Of a stretch of DNA of 64,000 bases, positions 17,652-27,845 are shown one piece after another; the stretch's first letter is position 1, and every line of letters starts with the position of its first letter. The notes under the pieces were generated by a model that was given only the letters and a program-made list of their open reading frames with translations, made no database searches and had not been told where the DNA came from. The DNA comes from JBMNIZ01 sp050951405 (GTDB taxonomy: Bacteria; Bacillota; DULZ01): NCBI GenBank assembly GCA_050951405.1, contig JBMNIZ010000001.1, forward strand, positions 62,001-126,000, written 5' to 3'. A program made the position numbers and the translations under genes.

Positions 17652-19723
17652 CTTCCAGCTCCCTCCGGCATTTCACGAAATTCACCTGCGCATCATAATA
17701 AGCGATTCCAGGGGCCTGGGTATTCCCCGCTCCCATATCCGTCGGGATATACGAAATTAAACGATTGGCAGAGCTACGGGCACCCAACTGGGGCATGATC
17801 ACCAACTGCCGGGGTAAAAAGGAATTGAGTTTGAGACGGGCGGTTACTGCGCCGAAAGCATTAAAAACCTTGACCTCATCTCCTGCTTTTAAGCCCTTGG
17901 AGCGAGCCACCGCCTCATTCACTTCAATGAACAGCCCTTCTTCCTCCCTCCCTGAATTCAGCCAGGGCAGATTGCCAAACTGGGAGTGAAGCCTGAGCAA
18001 AGATTGGGGAGTGAGCAAGCGGAAAGGATAGGGAGAAGATCTTCTCTTCGGTTCCTTAAATACCGGCAAGGCCGGCAACCCCATCTTCTTGGCCCCTTCC
18101 GAATACAGCTCATATTTGCCGGAGGGAGTTTCGAATCCGGCATCCTGCCAGGGTGTCCCCCCCGCTTATCTTCAGTTTTCGTGGTCCGGAGAGGAAATCC
18201 TGCCATTTCTCCACCCCCAACAGGCGGCGCACTTTTTCATTTAATTCTGCCGCCACCCAGTCCAAAGAGGAAAGTTTCACCGGAAAAGCGGTGAACCCCG
18301 GGGACAAGCGGTTGAGCCTTTCAGCCAGCCGGCTCATGATCTCCAGATCACTTTTCGCTTCAAAATACGGCCCGATGGCTTTTTCATTGAGGGCCACCCA
18401 ATGATGCCAGTAGCTGTGATGCAGGTCATAATCCTCAAAAAAACTGGCCGCCGGAAGGACCAGATCGGAAAGCCGGGCCGTTTCCGTCATGAATAAATCC
18501 ACCGTCACCGTCAATTCCATCTGCCCCAGCAGTTTGGACCACAATTGGGGCTCGGGGTCCTGAGACAAGGGATTGCGGCAGGCCACCCACAAGAACCGAA
18601 CGGGAGGGTCTTGCAAAGCCAAGGTCTGCCGGGGGAAAGTCCAGAAGATTCACCTGCCTGGGCTTGGATATATCTTTCGCATAATTTTCCAGAGAAGAAG
18701 GGAAGCAGGTCTTCAAGTGCTGGTAATATACTCCTCCTCCCGGCCGGCCCAAATTGCCGGAGAGGGCTGCCAAAGCATCGATGGCCCGGACATTTTGCCC
18801 CCCATTCCCGTGGCGTTGCAAGCCAAAGCCGATCCAACTGGCACAAGGTTTGGATTGGGTATAAAGACCGGCCAGTTCCAGCATGGCCCCATGGGCACTC
18901 CGGTGATGGAGCCGGCCTCCTCAAGAGAAATTTTTTCTTCCAAATAAGTGCGGAATGCTCCCCAACCCTTCACTTTTTTCGCCACAAATTTCCGGTCATA
19001 CTTTCTTTCCTTGATCAGCAACTTCGCCACCGCCAGGGCCAGCATCCCATCTGCACCGGGATTGATCTGAATGTAGCTGTCCGCTTGAGCGGCGGTGGGA
19101 GTAAAAACCGGGTCAATGACGATGAGCTTGGCACCTTTTTTCCGGGCCTGGTTGATAAAATGCCACTGGTGGAGGGAAGTTGCCGCCGGATTGGCCCCCC
19201 AGATCACAATCCCGGCAGCCTGGGCCATCAATTCCGGATCGGGGGAAACAGCTTCTCCAAAATCGCAGGACTGCCCGTCCCAACCGGCGGCCTGGCATAA
19301 ATTGCCCACCGGCCTGGTATGGGCCCCCAGGCTGTTGAAAAAACCTTCCACAGCATAATGAAGCAGCCCCAGATTGCCGGAAAACTTGTTAAAAGCAGCC
19401 GCCAGGTTGGTCCCATACCGGTCATGGATCTCAAGAAGTTTATAGGCGATCAGGTCCAGGGCCTTCTCCCAGCTGATCCGTTCCCAACTGCCGGACCCCC
19501 GGGGATATTGGAGAAGGGGGTAGCGCAGCCGTTCGGGACTGTAAACATACTGAGGATAAGCGTATCCCTTGGCGCAAAGCCTGCCCCGGCTATAACCGTG
19601 CGCCGGATCCCCTTCCACCTTGACCAATTTACCTTGTTTGACATGGGACAGAATCCCGCAGGTCCCGTAACAATTACGGGGGCAGACATTGCGAAATACC
19701 TGCTTTCCCTCTTTGCCGCCCAT
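17644..19723 (-). CDS. Molybdopterin oxidoreductase catalytic subunit, DMSO-reductase family, no Tat signal (three frameshifts)
   Basis: About 690 residues when three single-base homopolymer indels are bridged: near 18888 (4 G, expected 5), 18637 (5 C, expected 4) and 18160 (7 C, expected 6). ATG 19723 has GGAGGTGG in front. N-terminal 4Fe-4S motif CPRNCYGTC directly at the start with no twin-arginine signal, then IVIWGANPAATS, TARLSDLVLPAASFFEDYD, FETPSGKYELYSE and the C-terminal beta-barrel (VNEAVARSKGLKAGDEVKVFN). Complex iron-sulfur molybdoenzyme, substrate unknown. Downstream of a PucR regulator, upstream of its iron-sulfur subunit. Confidence 0.8.
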
Positions 19724-19777
19724 GGAAAGCCACCTCCATTTTCCCGGCCGGTAAAGATCTTTTCCCCGGCAACCCCT

Positions 19778-21006
19778 TTAGGTTCCCGCTGGCAAAAGAT
19801 GTTTAATTTTAAAGGCCACCATCAAATCCAGCTTCGTATCCAAATCCTCCAGGTCAATTTCCAGCAGCTCCTCAATTTTCTTTAAGCGATAACGCAAAGT
19901 ATTGGGATGCAGAAAAAGGGCCTGGGCCGTTCTTTTCAAATCGCAGCTGTGAACCAAATAAGACTTCAGGGTGCCGGTTAAATCGTAACCCAGTTCCTGA
20001 TCATATTTGGCCAGCTCACCCAAATTCTCCCGATAGAACTCGTCCAGTTCCTGCCGGTCAGTGTTGTACAAAAGACGAACCATGCCCAAATCGGAAAAAA
20101 AGGGGGCATCCCCGCAGAGGGTACCAGGCGCCCCAATTCCAGGGCCACTTTGGCCTCCTGATAGCTGCGAAAAATCTCCGTTGGAGCCGGATAAACCCTT
20201 CCTATACCTGCCCGGAACAAGCGAGGGGAAATCTTTTTCCTTACCTTGCGGCAAAGTTCGGAAGCGAATTCCTTCACCCTTGCCTTGTCTTTCTTCTTGT
20301 TCCGTCCCTCCACCGGCAGGATGGCCACCAATTCACCTCTTTTTTCCATGAGAATGGGAGCCCGGTCAATTTTAAGGGCAGTAAATCTGGCCAGTTCAAA
20401 TATTTCCTCCATTAATCGGGCATCCGGCGAAAAATGTTCATATTGATCCAGTTCAAAGACCACCACCAGATGAGGACGGTCCAACTGCCAGCCCCAAAGC
20501 TCCCCCCTGGCCACCGCCGTCTCCGGCGCCTCAATATTGCTGTAGAGCAGATCGAAAATAAAATCATCCTTGTATTTTTGCTCTACGGCCAGAAGGGATC
20601 TTTCCCGGGCAAACTCCAGAGCACAGGAGCAGGCCACCTGCCTGCCCAAAGAAATAATTTCCTTTTCCTTTAATTTTTCCCCCGGCGCTTCCAGTACCAA
20701 CAGCCTGCCCAGCACTTCCTTTCCCCGGCCGGTAATCTCCAGGCCAAAAGCTTCCCAGCCGCCTCCGTCCTCATGAAGGAAATAGCGATGGGAATCCTTT
20801 TCCGACAAAGACAGGGAAAGAATTTTCCCTTCCGGCCAATGAGGAGCGTTCTGAGATGCCGCCTTCACCCGGGAAAAGGTGTCAACGGCCACCACCGGTG
20901 CATCGATCCAAACAGAATACTTCTCCAGCAGCCCTGCCAAACCGGTACCGGCCACCAGCTCCTGAAACAATTCATCCTGAAAGGCCAACAGCTTTTCCGG
21001 CGTCAT
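19778..21006 (-). CDS. PucR/CdaR-family transcriptional regulator (one frameshift)
   Basis: About 409 residues from ATG 21006 (MTPEKLLAFQDELF), which follows GGGAGGAGG; the ATG at 21078 lacks a ribosome site. One base is missing in a T run near 20095 (7, expected 8). Middle domain GGDEF-like as in CdaR/PucR (DRPHLVVVFELDQYEHF). The C-terminal helix-turn-helix has the family signature LKRTAQALFLHPNTLRYRLKKIE in two overlapping parts. PucR proteins activate adjacent catabolic operons in response to a small molecule; here the next gene, 55 bp on, is the cytoplasmic molybdoenzyme. Confidence 0.82.
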
Positions 21007-21210
21007 CCCTAAACCTCCTCCCGGGAAACAAAAGCCGCCTGTTTTCCGGACAGCCGGATAATCAATCTTACCATTCATTGTAGTGTTTTTTCACTATTCA
21101 TGCAATAAAAACAATTGTTTTTTTCCAGGAAACGGCAGTAAAAAGCCCGGCTTTCGCCGGAGAGGAGAAAACTTTTCCGTTCTAAACATCTCCGCTCACG
21201 ACCCATGGAT

Positions 21211-22545
21211 TTAGACATCTTTGTCCAGATCGAATATTTCCGGATAAGTCAAATCCACTTTCAGTTCCCGCAGATACCGGCCGTCTTCTCTTTCCTCCAT
21301 GACATTGAAGGAAATGCCCACTTCCATTCCCGGCCGGCCCAAGGCGGCAACTTTATCCACGGGAAACTCCAAGTAATTGTACTCCCTGTTCAGGTAATAA
21401 TTTTTGGACCCCATCCTGTTTAAAAAAGACTGCACATAAGAAATATCATCGCCGAATACTTTTGCCGTCTTGAGGAAGTAATCTTTTGGGAGAAATAAGC
21501 CCGCTCCGGGAGCTTCCCGCCGGCATTTTGCTGGTAAATCTGTCCTGTATGCTTGTTTTCCAGGGAGCAGTAATGCACCCCCATCTTCAGTTCTCGTTCA
21601 ATGGCGAATTCCAGCAGATCCAGACAAAGCAGTTCGCTCCGGGCTACAGGAAGGCCTCCGGCGTACCAATAATCATAAAGCACGCGGTAAGGAGGGTTTT
21701 TAATGGAAAAGCCTTTTTCTTTAAATAATTTCCCATTATGAAAAGGAAAACAGAATTCCAACAGATTAATCGAAGAAATGCCGATTCGGTCCAGTTGGAG
21801 CAAAAGGGCTTTCATCTGTTCCAAGCTGCCGGGCAGCACCGGCATTTCCACCATTACCGCAGGGAATGAATTCCCCCGCCAGATTGATTCTTTTCAGGGT
21901 CTCCAGGATCGCATGTCCCAGCTGAATCATCCAGGCGGATGCTGAAACGAATTTCATCCAAGACCGGCCTCCTGCAAGTTCTCGCAGGATGGACCGATCC
22001 ACCAGGTCCCCGTTGGTATAGAGCCGGGTATGGGCCTCGGGAAAGCATCTGACGGGACTGCTGGAAGAAGCTGATCACCTGGTTTTTGTGCACCAGGGGC
22101 TCACCGCCGGATAAGGCCGATATGGGACAGCTCCCCTCCCGCCGCCCGAATCTGCCCCAGCTCCTTGATGCAATCCCTCTCATTGGTCAGGAAGTATTCA
22201 TAGAACTCCTGGTTGGGGTTAAAGCAGTAATAGCAGTTCCGGGGACACTGTAAAGAGATGAAAAAGGTGGCGCTGCCCACTCCTTTGCGGCAGGCCCTCA
22301 CAGGCCGGCGAGATCCTCCGCCAATAGATGCTTTTGTCGTCGTTTTCCCCTTTGGCCCCCATCTTTTTCAGTTTGCGGATCTTTTCCTTGGTCTGGGCAA
22401 CACAACTTCTGCTGTCTATCTCCACACCGCTTTCTTCCACCTGCCGAAGAAAATTCTCGTAAATGTCCAGATACATCCGGGCATAAGCGGAAAAATAGGG
22501 GTTTTTTATATTGGACCAAGTCCGCTGGGTAATTTCAATAATCAA
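21211..22545 (-). pseudogene. Radical SAM protein beside the dms operon (about eight frameshifts)
   Basis: TTG start at 22545 behind AAGGAGG. Bridging frames gives ~440 residues: N-terminal helical part (~80), the radical-SAM cluster motif CPRNCYYCFNPNQ, SGGEPLVHKNQ (SAM glycine motif), TRLYTNGDLVD, LDEIRFSIRL, INLAGEFIP and a C-terminal region ending FDLDKDV. Each break is a one-base gain or loss in a short run, for example cttgcagg for ctgcagg near 21978 and cccgg for ccggg near 21500. Only one SAM Fe-S site was seen. Lies ~120 bp after dmsC in the same orientation. Substrate unknown. Confidence 0.65.
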
Positions 22546-22665
22546 TGGAGCAGCCTCCTTGAGGATCCCGCCTGGAAAGCCGGACTCGAAAAGCTTGGCA
22601 AAAACCTAAATTAGTTCAACTTGATGCATATGAATGAAAAACCACGGAAAGACAGCCCCTGTACC

Positions 22666-23543
22666 CTAGCCGATGACGATGGATACGCCGGAAGCATAAA
22701 AGAGGTAGCGTCCCAGGAATTCACCCACCAAAGCCAGGATCAGAGCTGAATAGACCCAACTTGCCGGCGGCAACTGGGGGCATCCCCCTGCTTAAAAAGA
22801 GCATAAGCCAAAAAGCTGCCACCGGCCAAAGAGAATATCCATCTGAACACCATGGCCGGCGCATAAGAACCGGCGATAATTTGCGCGGATGCTATCCCGG
22901 CCGGCCCTGCTGTGGAAAGGGCGGCATAATAGACCGGCAGGTAAATGAATTGCACCGCCAGCGCAATAAAACCCACCACGCTCACTTTGCGCAGCAGATT
23001 CAGGGCCATGGGAGGCAAGTTTTCCCCTTTAGCCCCCAAAGCGATGAAAGCCACCGAACCCACGGCGCCAAAAAAGAAAGTGGTCCCTAAAAAGGCCAGA
23101 ACCGTATTGATGTCAGTCCAAGCCGGGCGGATGGTGGACATGTAAATACTGGCCATGTTAAAAATCACCAACAGCCCCACCAGAGAGCTGATCCAGGCCA
23201 GGAAAGCATGAAAGCGGTCTTTTCTCGCCAAATAATAACAGGCAACGGTAAGGGCAAAGAACAGGCCGGCAAAGAAGATCTCACGGCTGAGCCAGGAACT
23301 GCCCAGATTGAAAATGGCCCGGTAGGCCCCGCCGGGTGTTCCCAAGTGGAACAAGGAAATGACCATGGCTAAAGCCATGAGAATGCCGGCGGCCAAGAAG
23401 CCTTTATCCGTCAGTTTCGCCGCCAATTGGTTTTCATTTTCTTTGACCAAAGAAACACGAACCGCTGTCAGGAGAATAAAAACACCCACGGCCAGCTGAG
23501 TTAATAATGTAAATAAAATCAGTGACCACTCTTCGGCAAACAT
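22666..23543 (-). CDS. dmsC: DmsC-type membrane anchor of the molybdoenzyme (C-terminal frameshift)
   Basis: About 290 residues with eight hydrophobic helices, DmsC family (GVFILLTAVRVSL, LFHLGTPGGAYRAIFNLGSSWLSREI). A missing C near 22777 (5 C, expected 6) truncates the visible frame at 22740. Repair adds QLPPASWVYSALILALVGE and FLGRYLFYASGVSIVIG, matching the end of the second anchor at 30356. Transfers electrons between the quinone pool and the iron-sulfur subunit. Follows dmsB by ~50 bp. Confidence 0.85.
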
Positions 23544-23594
23544 GATTGAATAACCCCCTTTAAAGGTCTGAGAATAATACGCAAATATTTGCTG

Positions 23595-24143
23595 CTAAAG
23601 CTTGGCCTCGTTATTTGCCTTGATGAGAATGGACGGGTTGGTAATGGAAGCATCAGGTAATCCTTTGACCCTGGCAGTGCCTGTGTACTTCTTTTTCAAT
23701 TCCTCCATGTCGCCAAAGTCCAAGGCCCGCATGGGGCAGGCATCCACACAAGCCGGATTCTCTCCTCGGTCAAGGAGATCCACACAGAAATCACATTTCC
23801 CCGACTTGCCCTCTTTGGCGATATACTGGGGCGCTTCATAGGGACAAGACCAAACGCACATCCGGCAGCCGATGCACAAAGCTTTGTTATGGGCCACAAT
23901 TCCGTCCTCCCGCTTGTAAAGAGCTCCGGTGGGGCAGTTGGTCACGCATTTCGGTTTCTCACAGTGGTTGCAGGAAATGGATAATGGGTAAGCCCAGGGG
24001 TTAGGGTACTTCCCCCCTTCAAAGTAATATACCTTCCGAAAAAGGGCCCCCACCTCCAGGTCATTCTTATCTTTACAGGCAATCTGGCAAGTTTTACAGC
24101 TGGTGCAGATGGTCATGTCATAATAAAAAGCTTTTTGAGACAT
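23595..24143 (-). CDS. dmsB: DmsB-type iron-sulfur subunit
   Basis: 182 residues, intact. Four [4Fe-4S] motifs: CTSCKTCQIACKDKN, CNHCEKPKCVTNCPTGAL, CIGCRMCVWSCPYEAPQY, CDFC...CVDACPMRAL. Carries electrons between the membrane anchor and the exported catalytic subunit. Located 14 bp after dmsA and followed by dmsC. Confidence 0.92.
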   Translation of the reverse strand: MSQKAFYYDMTICTSCKTCQIACKDKNDLEVGALFRKVYYFEGGKYPNPWAYPLSISCNHCEKPKCVTNCPTGALYKREDGIVAHNKALCIGCRMCVWSCPYEAPQYIAKEGKSGKCDFCVDLLDRGENPACVDACPMRALDFGDMEELKKKYTGTARVKGLPDASITNPSILIKANNEAKL

Positions 24144-24157
24144 CAGTCACGCCTCCC

Positions 24158-26740
24158 CTAGAAAATAATTCTTTGAGGCCACTCAGCATCGGGCGGTAAG
24201 GGTTTGTCGTATTTTTCCACCTTAACAACACATGAATTGGCACCGAGATGTCCCTGCCCAGTGGGAATGTCCCCGTTGAGCATGTTCACGTTACCTGCCT
24301 TGTCTATACCTGTTTCTTCATCCAGCTCGATCCAGGCCCCTTCACCCAGAGTGACAACGCCCGGCATCATCCTTTCCGTGAGATAAACCGGCCGAAGCAC
24401 CGAACCATGGCGGCTGGTTATTTTGACAATATCCCCGTCTTTTAAGCCCAAGGCTTTGCCATCATCCGCATTCATGATAAATTCCTGGGGAAAAGCCTCC
24501 CGCAACCAGGGGACATTGTCGAAAATGGAGTGGGACCGCCTGCGATAATGAATCGTATAAAGCTGGAAGGGATATTCCCCTTTGATCTTCTTTTCCCAAT
24601 CCGCAAAGGTATCTTCGTATCCCTCTTCCGGAGGATCGTATTTGGCGATGGGGGATTTCACGGTCCAGCCATAATTTGTAATCTTGTCAGCCAGGCTTTG
24701 ACAATGAATCTCTATTTTCTTGCTGGGCGTTGACCGGGGATATTTTTCCGGGTCATTTCTGTAGTCCTCAAATTCCGTAAACCCATAATTATCCCCAGGG
24801 GAACGGGGAACCTGATAGCAGCCCTTTTCCGCAAACTCCTTGATGGTAATGCGGCCCTGTTGGGGTGTACCTTCCACTCCCCATTCTTTAATATCCTGGG
24901 CCGTAATGGTCACCAATTTTTCCATCCCGGAACCATCCGGCGTCACCACCTGGGCCCCGGCCAACTGGTTGAAGACCTGCTGCTCGATGGACAGGGGATC
25001 GATCAGCTTGGGATCAAGTCCCAATCTTTTGCCCACTTCCGCAGCCACCCAGATGTCGTCTTTTGATTCGTACCAGGGTTCTATGGCCTTGGTGTAATAG
25101 AAGAGCGCCTCCCTGTTACCGCTGCCGAAACTGCCGAACTTCTCCCAAGGTGTGGTGACAGGCAAAACTATGTCGGAAAACTTTGCCTGGGTGGTCAGAT
25201 TATAAGCGTTAGTGACCACAAACTCAAATTTTTCCCGCATGGCTTTAATGCCTTTCACTGCCCCGGGTTTTTGATTGAGCACGGACATGCCCTCGAAATA
25301 CACCATGCGGATATCGATATTTCTGATATCATCCTTACCGGCGGTGTATTTACCGCTTAAACATGCCTCCCACAATTCGTTTTGGTTGATGCGCACATCT
25401 TTCAGAGGATTGTCAATGGAAGGCACTCCGCTGCTTCCCGCTCTCACCAAAGGAGGTCCGGCGTTGCCGGCCCGGTTATGCACACTTAATCCCACGCCTG
25501 CGCCGGGAATGCCTATGTTTCCGGTCATACAAGCCAAGGTGATATAAGCTTGCGCCGTATGCTCGGCCCGATGGCTACGGGTGGTGGAGCCGCCGCAGAT
25601 AATGGCCGTGGGTTTGGTGGTTGCATATTCGATGGCAAAGGATCTGATTTTTTGCGGGGATACGCCGCATATTTCCGAAGCCCATTCCGGAGTTTTAGGA
25701 ATACCGTCATAAGTGCCCAAAACGTAATCCTTGAAGTTCTCCCTCACATCGGCTCCTTCCGGCATATGATCCGCATCAAAACCTACCGTATAATTATTGA
25801 GAAAATCCCAATCGATCAAAGGTAATTGCGGGGAATCCTCAGTAATCAACACGTAGGCCATCCCCAACAACATGGCGATATCCGTTGCGGGGCGAATGGG
25901 AATCCATTCATCCCCCAAAATCCTCATGCTGTCATTATAAAAAGGATCAATGAAAATGAATTTTGCGCCTGCTTTTTTGGCCTGTAAGTAATTGTAAGTA
26001 GGATTGCCGCCGGAGGACCAAGCCGGATTAGCGCCCCACATCACGATCAGTTTCGATTGGCGCAGTCTCAACCTGTCGTTTCCTGTATTAGAATAACTGA
26101 CCGCATAGGGACCGCAAACGGCAGGACCCACATCAACCCAAGTTCCCCAGGAAGTGGAACCCCAGGTGCTGACAAATCCCCCATACAAGCCTAAGGTCCT
26201 GTCCATTCCCTCCCGGACCAAGCCGAGAATGGCCTCGTTGCCGTAGGTTTCTTTAATTCTTTTGATTTCACCCGCCACAATATCCAAAGCTTCGTCCCAG
26301 GAAATGCGCACCCATTCATCTCTGCCGCGCAGTTCCTTTCTGCCCCCTCCCGGTTCCCAGTGCTTGCGCTTCATCGGATACTTCAAGCGATCTGCACCAA
26401 GGATCTGCTGGCGTTGGGAACGGCCGCGCCAGCATGATCTCTGCTGGGGGTAATCGGGACTGTCGGGATGTGTATCGTCCGTTTTCTGCCGGATCACTAC
26501 CCCGTCCACCACATATGCTTTATTCAAGCAGCGTCCTCCACAGTTGTGCCAACATGAAACCCCAACCCATTTCCCCTCTTTGGCAGCGACTGCCTCCGCT
26601 CTGCTGGGTTCCACTTTGGTCAGGCCGCAGCCTGACAAGGACACACCGGCAGCAGTCCCCGCAGCCAAAGCCGCTGTCCAACCGAGGAAAGAACGTCGGG
26701 AAAGGGTAAAACGTTTGGCGTTCTCAACCAGATTCGCCAT
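24158..26740 (-). CDS. dmsA: Tat-exported DMSO-reductase-family molybdopterin catalytic subunit (DmsA-like)
   Basis: 860 residues, intact. Twin-arginine signal TLSRRSFLGW at residues ~12-21, then an Ala-rich stretch with a Cys-containing LSGCG. The [4Fe-4S] motif CWHNCGGRCLNKAYVVDG follows at ~63, then WDEALDIVAGEIKRIKE, WGANPAWSSGGNPTYNY, CGGSTTRSHRAEHTAQA, FSDIVLPVTTPWE, the SKKIEIH region and the C-terminal NADDGKALGLKDGDIVKI. Family motif CxxxCGGRC fits the DmsA/YnfE type. The electron acceptor (DMSO, TMAO, polysulfide, other) cannot be read from sequence. Followed by dmsB and dmsC, preceded by its TorD-type chaperone. Confidence 0.92.
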   Translation of the reverse strand: MANLVENAKRFTLSRRSFLGWTAALAAGTAAGVSLSGCGLTKVEPSRAEAVAAKEGKWVGVSCWHNCGGRCLNKAYVVDGVVIRQKTDDTHPDSPDYPQQRSCWRGRSQRQQILGADRLKYPMKRKHWEPGGGRKELRGRDEWVRISWDEALDIVAGEIKRIKETYGNEAILGLVREGMDRTLGLYGGFVSTWGSTSWGTWVDVGPAVCGPYAVSYSNTGNDRLRLRQSKLIVMWGANPAWSSGGNPTYNYLQAKKAGAKFIFIDPFYNDSMRILGDEWIPIRPATDIAMLLGMAYVLITEDSPQLPLIDWDFLNNYTVGFDADHMPEGADVRENFKDYVLGTYDGIPKTPEWASEICGVSPQKIRSFAIEYATTKPTAIICGGSTTRSHRAEHTAQAYITLACMTGNIGIPGAGVGLSVHNRAGNAGPPLVRAGSSGVPSIDNPLKDVRINQNELWEACLSGKYTAGKDDIRNIDIRMVYFEGMSVLNQKPGAVKGIKAMREKFEFVVTNAYNLTTQAKFSDIVLPVTTPWEKFGSFGSGNREALFYYTKAIEPWYESKDDIWVAAEVGKRLGLDPKLIDPLSIEQQVFNQLAGAQVVTPDGSGMEKLVTITAQDIKEWGVEGTPQQGRITIKEFAEKGCYQVPRSPGDNYGFTEFEDYRNDPEKYPRSTPSKKIEIHCQSLADKITNYGWTVKSPIAKYDPPEEGYEDTFADWEKKIKGEYPFQLYTIHYRRRSHSIFDNVPWLREAFPQEFIMNADDGKALGLKDGDIVKITSRHGSVLRPVYLTERMMPGVVTLGEGAWIELDEETGIDKAGNVNMLNGDIPTGQGHLGANSCVVKVEKYDKPLPPDAEWPQRIIF

Positions 26741-26774
26741 GAACAGGTCACCTCCATGTAGTAATCAACATGCT

Positions 26775-27542
26775 TCATTTCACCGCCAAAAGCTCATCCA
26801 AGGCTGCCAGATCCAGGGTTAAAAAGCCCTTCAGGATTTTTGCCATCCCGCGATAAAAAGCTGTCCGGGCATGGGCGGTCACATCGTTGCTGAACTCACC
26901 GACCCATTTCAGCAAATGATGGCTGAGGAAATCCTTTTGGTCATGCAGAATCGAAAGATACCGCTCAAATCTCTGTTCTTGAAAAGCACCGAGAGCGAGC
27001 AATCCCAACTGGTACATAAAATCCAACTCCAGACCCAGATGATCATCAGCTTCATGGCCGTATCGTTTAGGCAGAAAATGATACTTCAGATAGGCCCGTC
27101 TCACCATTAAGGTTTCTTTTTGAAAAAGCAGGCGTTCTTCATGCAAGTAAGCTGATTCCCAAGGGGGAGCCGGCAGCTTATTGGGACCGATAAACAAACG
27201 GGTGTAATCAGAACGCAGCTCGTCTACCGTTTCATCAGGCAGAATTTTGAACTGTTCCAAGTAAGAAGCAGCTTCTTGTGCTCCATCGGCAATCAAGGCG
27301 TCTGCATCAAAAAATGGAAAAAAGCGTATTTGATCTGTTTCCACCAAGCTGCGCAGGAATTCCGGTGAGGCTTCCTCCAAGAAGGTCCTCCGTAAAAGGT
27401 CATAACAGTGGTTCCTCACCTGAATTAAAGGAAGGAAATCAATTCCATGCCAAGGATCTTGGATTTGCTGTTTCAGTCTATACACCTCCTCCTCCTCGCC
27501 CAGGAAAACCGGCCGGTGGTGTGCAGGGGAAAGTGAAAACAA
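26775..27542 (-). CDS. TorD/DmsD-family molybdoenzyme maturation chaperone
   Basis: 255 residues, all-helical TorD family: LRSDYTRLFIGPNKLPAPPWESAY (signature in two parts), DDHLGLELDFM, LLKWVGEFSNDV. It binds the Tat signal of the catalytic subunit and helps cofactor loading before export. First gene of the dms operon, 34 bp before dmsA. The exact start is uncertain because the first ~15 residues lack a clear ribosome site. Confidence 0.87.
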   Translation of the reverse strand: MFSLSPAHHRPVFLGEEEEVYRLKQQIQDPWHGIDFLPLIQVRNHCYDLLRRTFLEEASPEFLRSLVETDQIRFFPFFDADALIADGAQEAASYLEQFKILPDETVDELRSDYTRLFIGPNKLPAPPWESAYLHEERLLFQKETLMVRRAYLKYHFLPKRYGHEADDHLGLELDFMYQLGLLALGAFQEQRFERYLSILHDQKDFLSHHLLKWVGEFSNDVTAHARTAFYRGMAKILKGFLTLDLAALDELLAVK

Positions 27543-27845
27543 TTACAAAATCGAAAACCCTGATCACTCCTTTCCCGGAAAAAATAATAAAAATATCGCT
27601 TGTTTGTGTATCTTAGCACAAATATATTAATAGGCGTCAAGTGATGTATTAATCAATTATTAACCAATTATTAATTTTTAAAATATTACAGGGGATTGAT
27701 TCCCGCTTGCGAAATTCAGCTTAATAAAATATAGTGTTGCTACGACAGACTTTTCTTCATCTACTTGGGCGAAAAGAGGAAAGCCGATCATCAGCAATGA
27801 TGGGTTCCTGGTGCAAAGAAGCATCTGTCCAAAAGGGGTTCGATC
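27543..27845. promoter_or_regulatory. Divergent regulatory region between the dms operon and the sensor kinase
   Basis: 303 bp, AT-rich, without a gene. It contains two adjacent direct copies of an 11-bp word, CAATTATTAAC (27654-27664) and CAATTATTAAT (27665-27675), spaced by one helical turn like binding half-sites of OmpR-family regulators; such a regulator is encoded at 29538. Several TATAAT-like boxes are possible; none is assigned. Confidence 0.5.
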
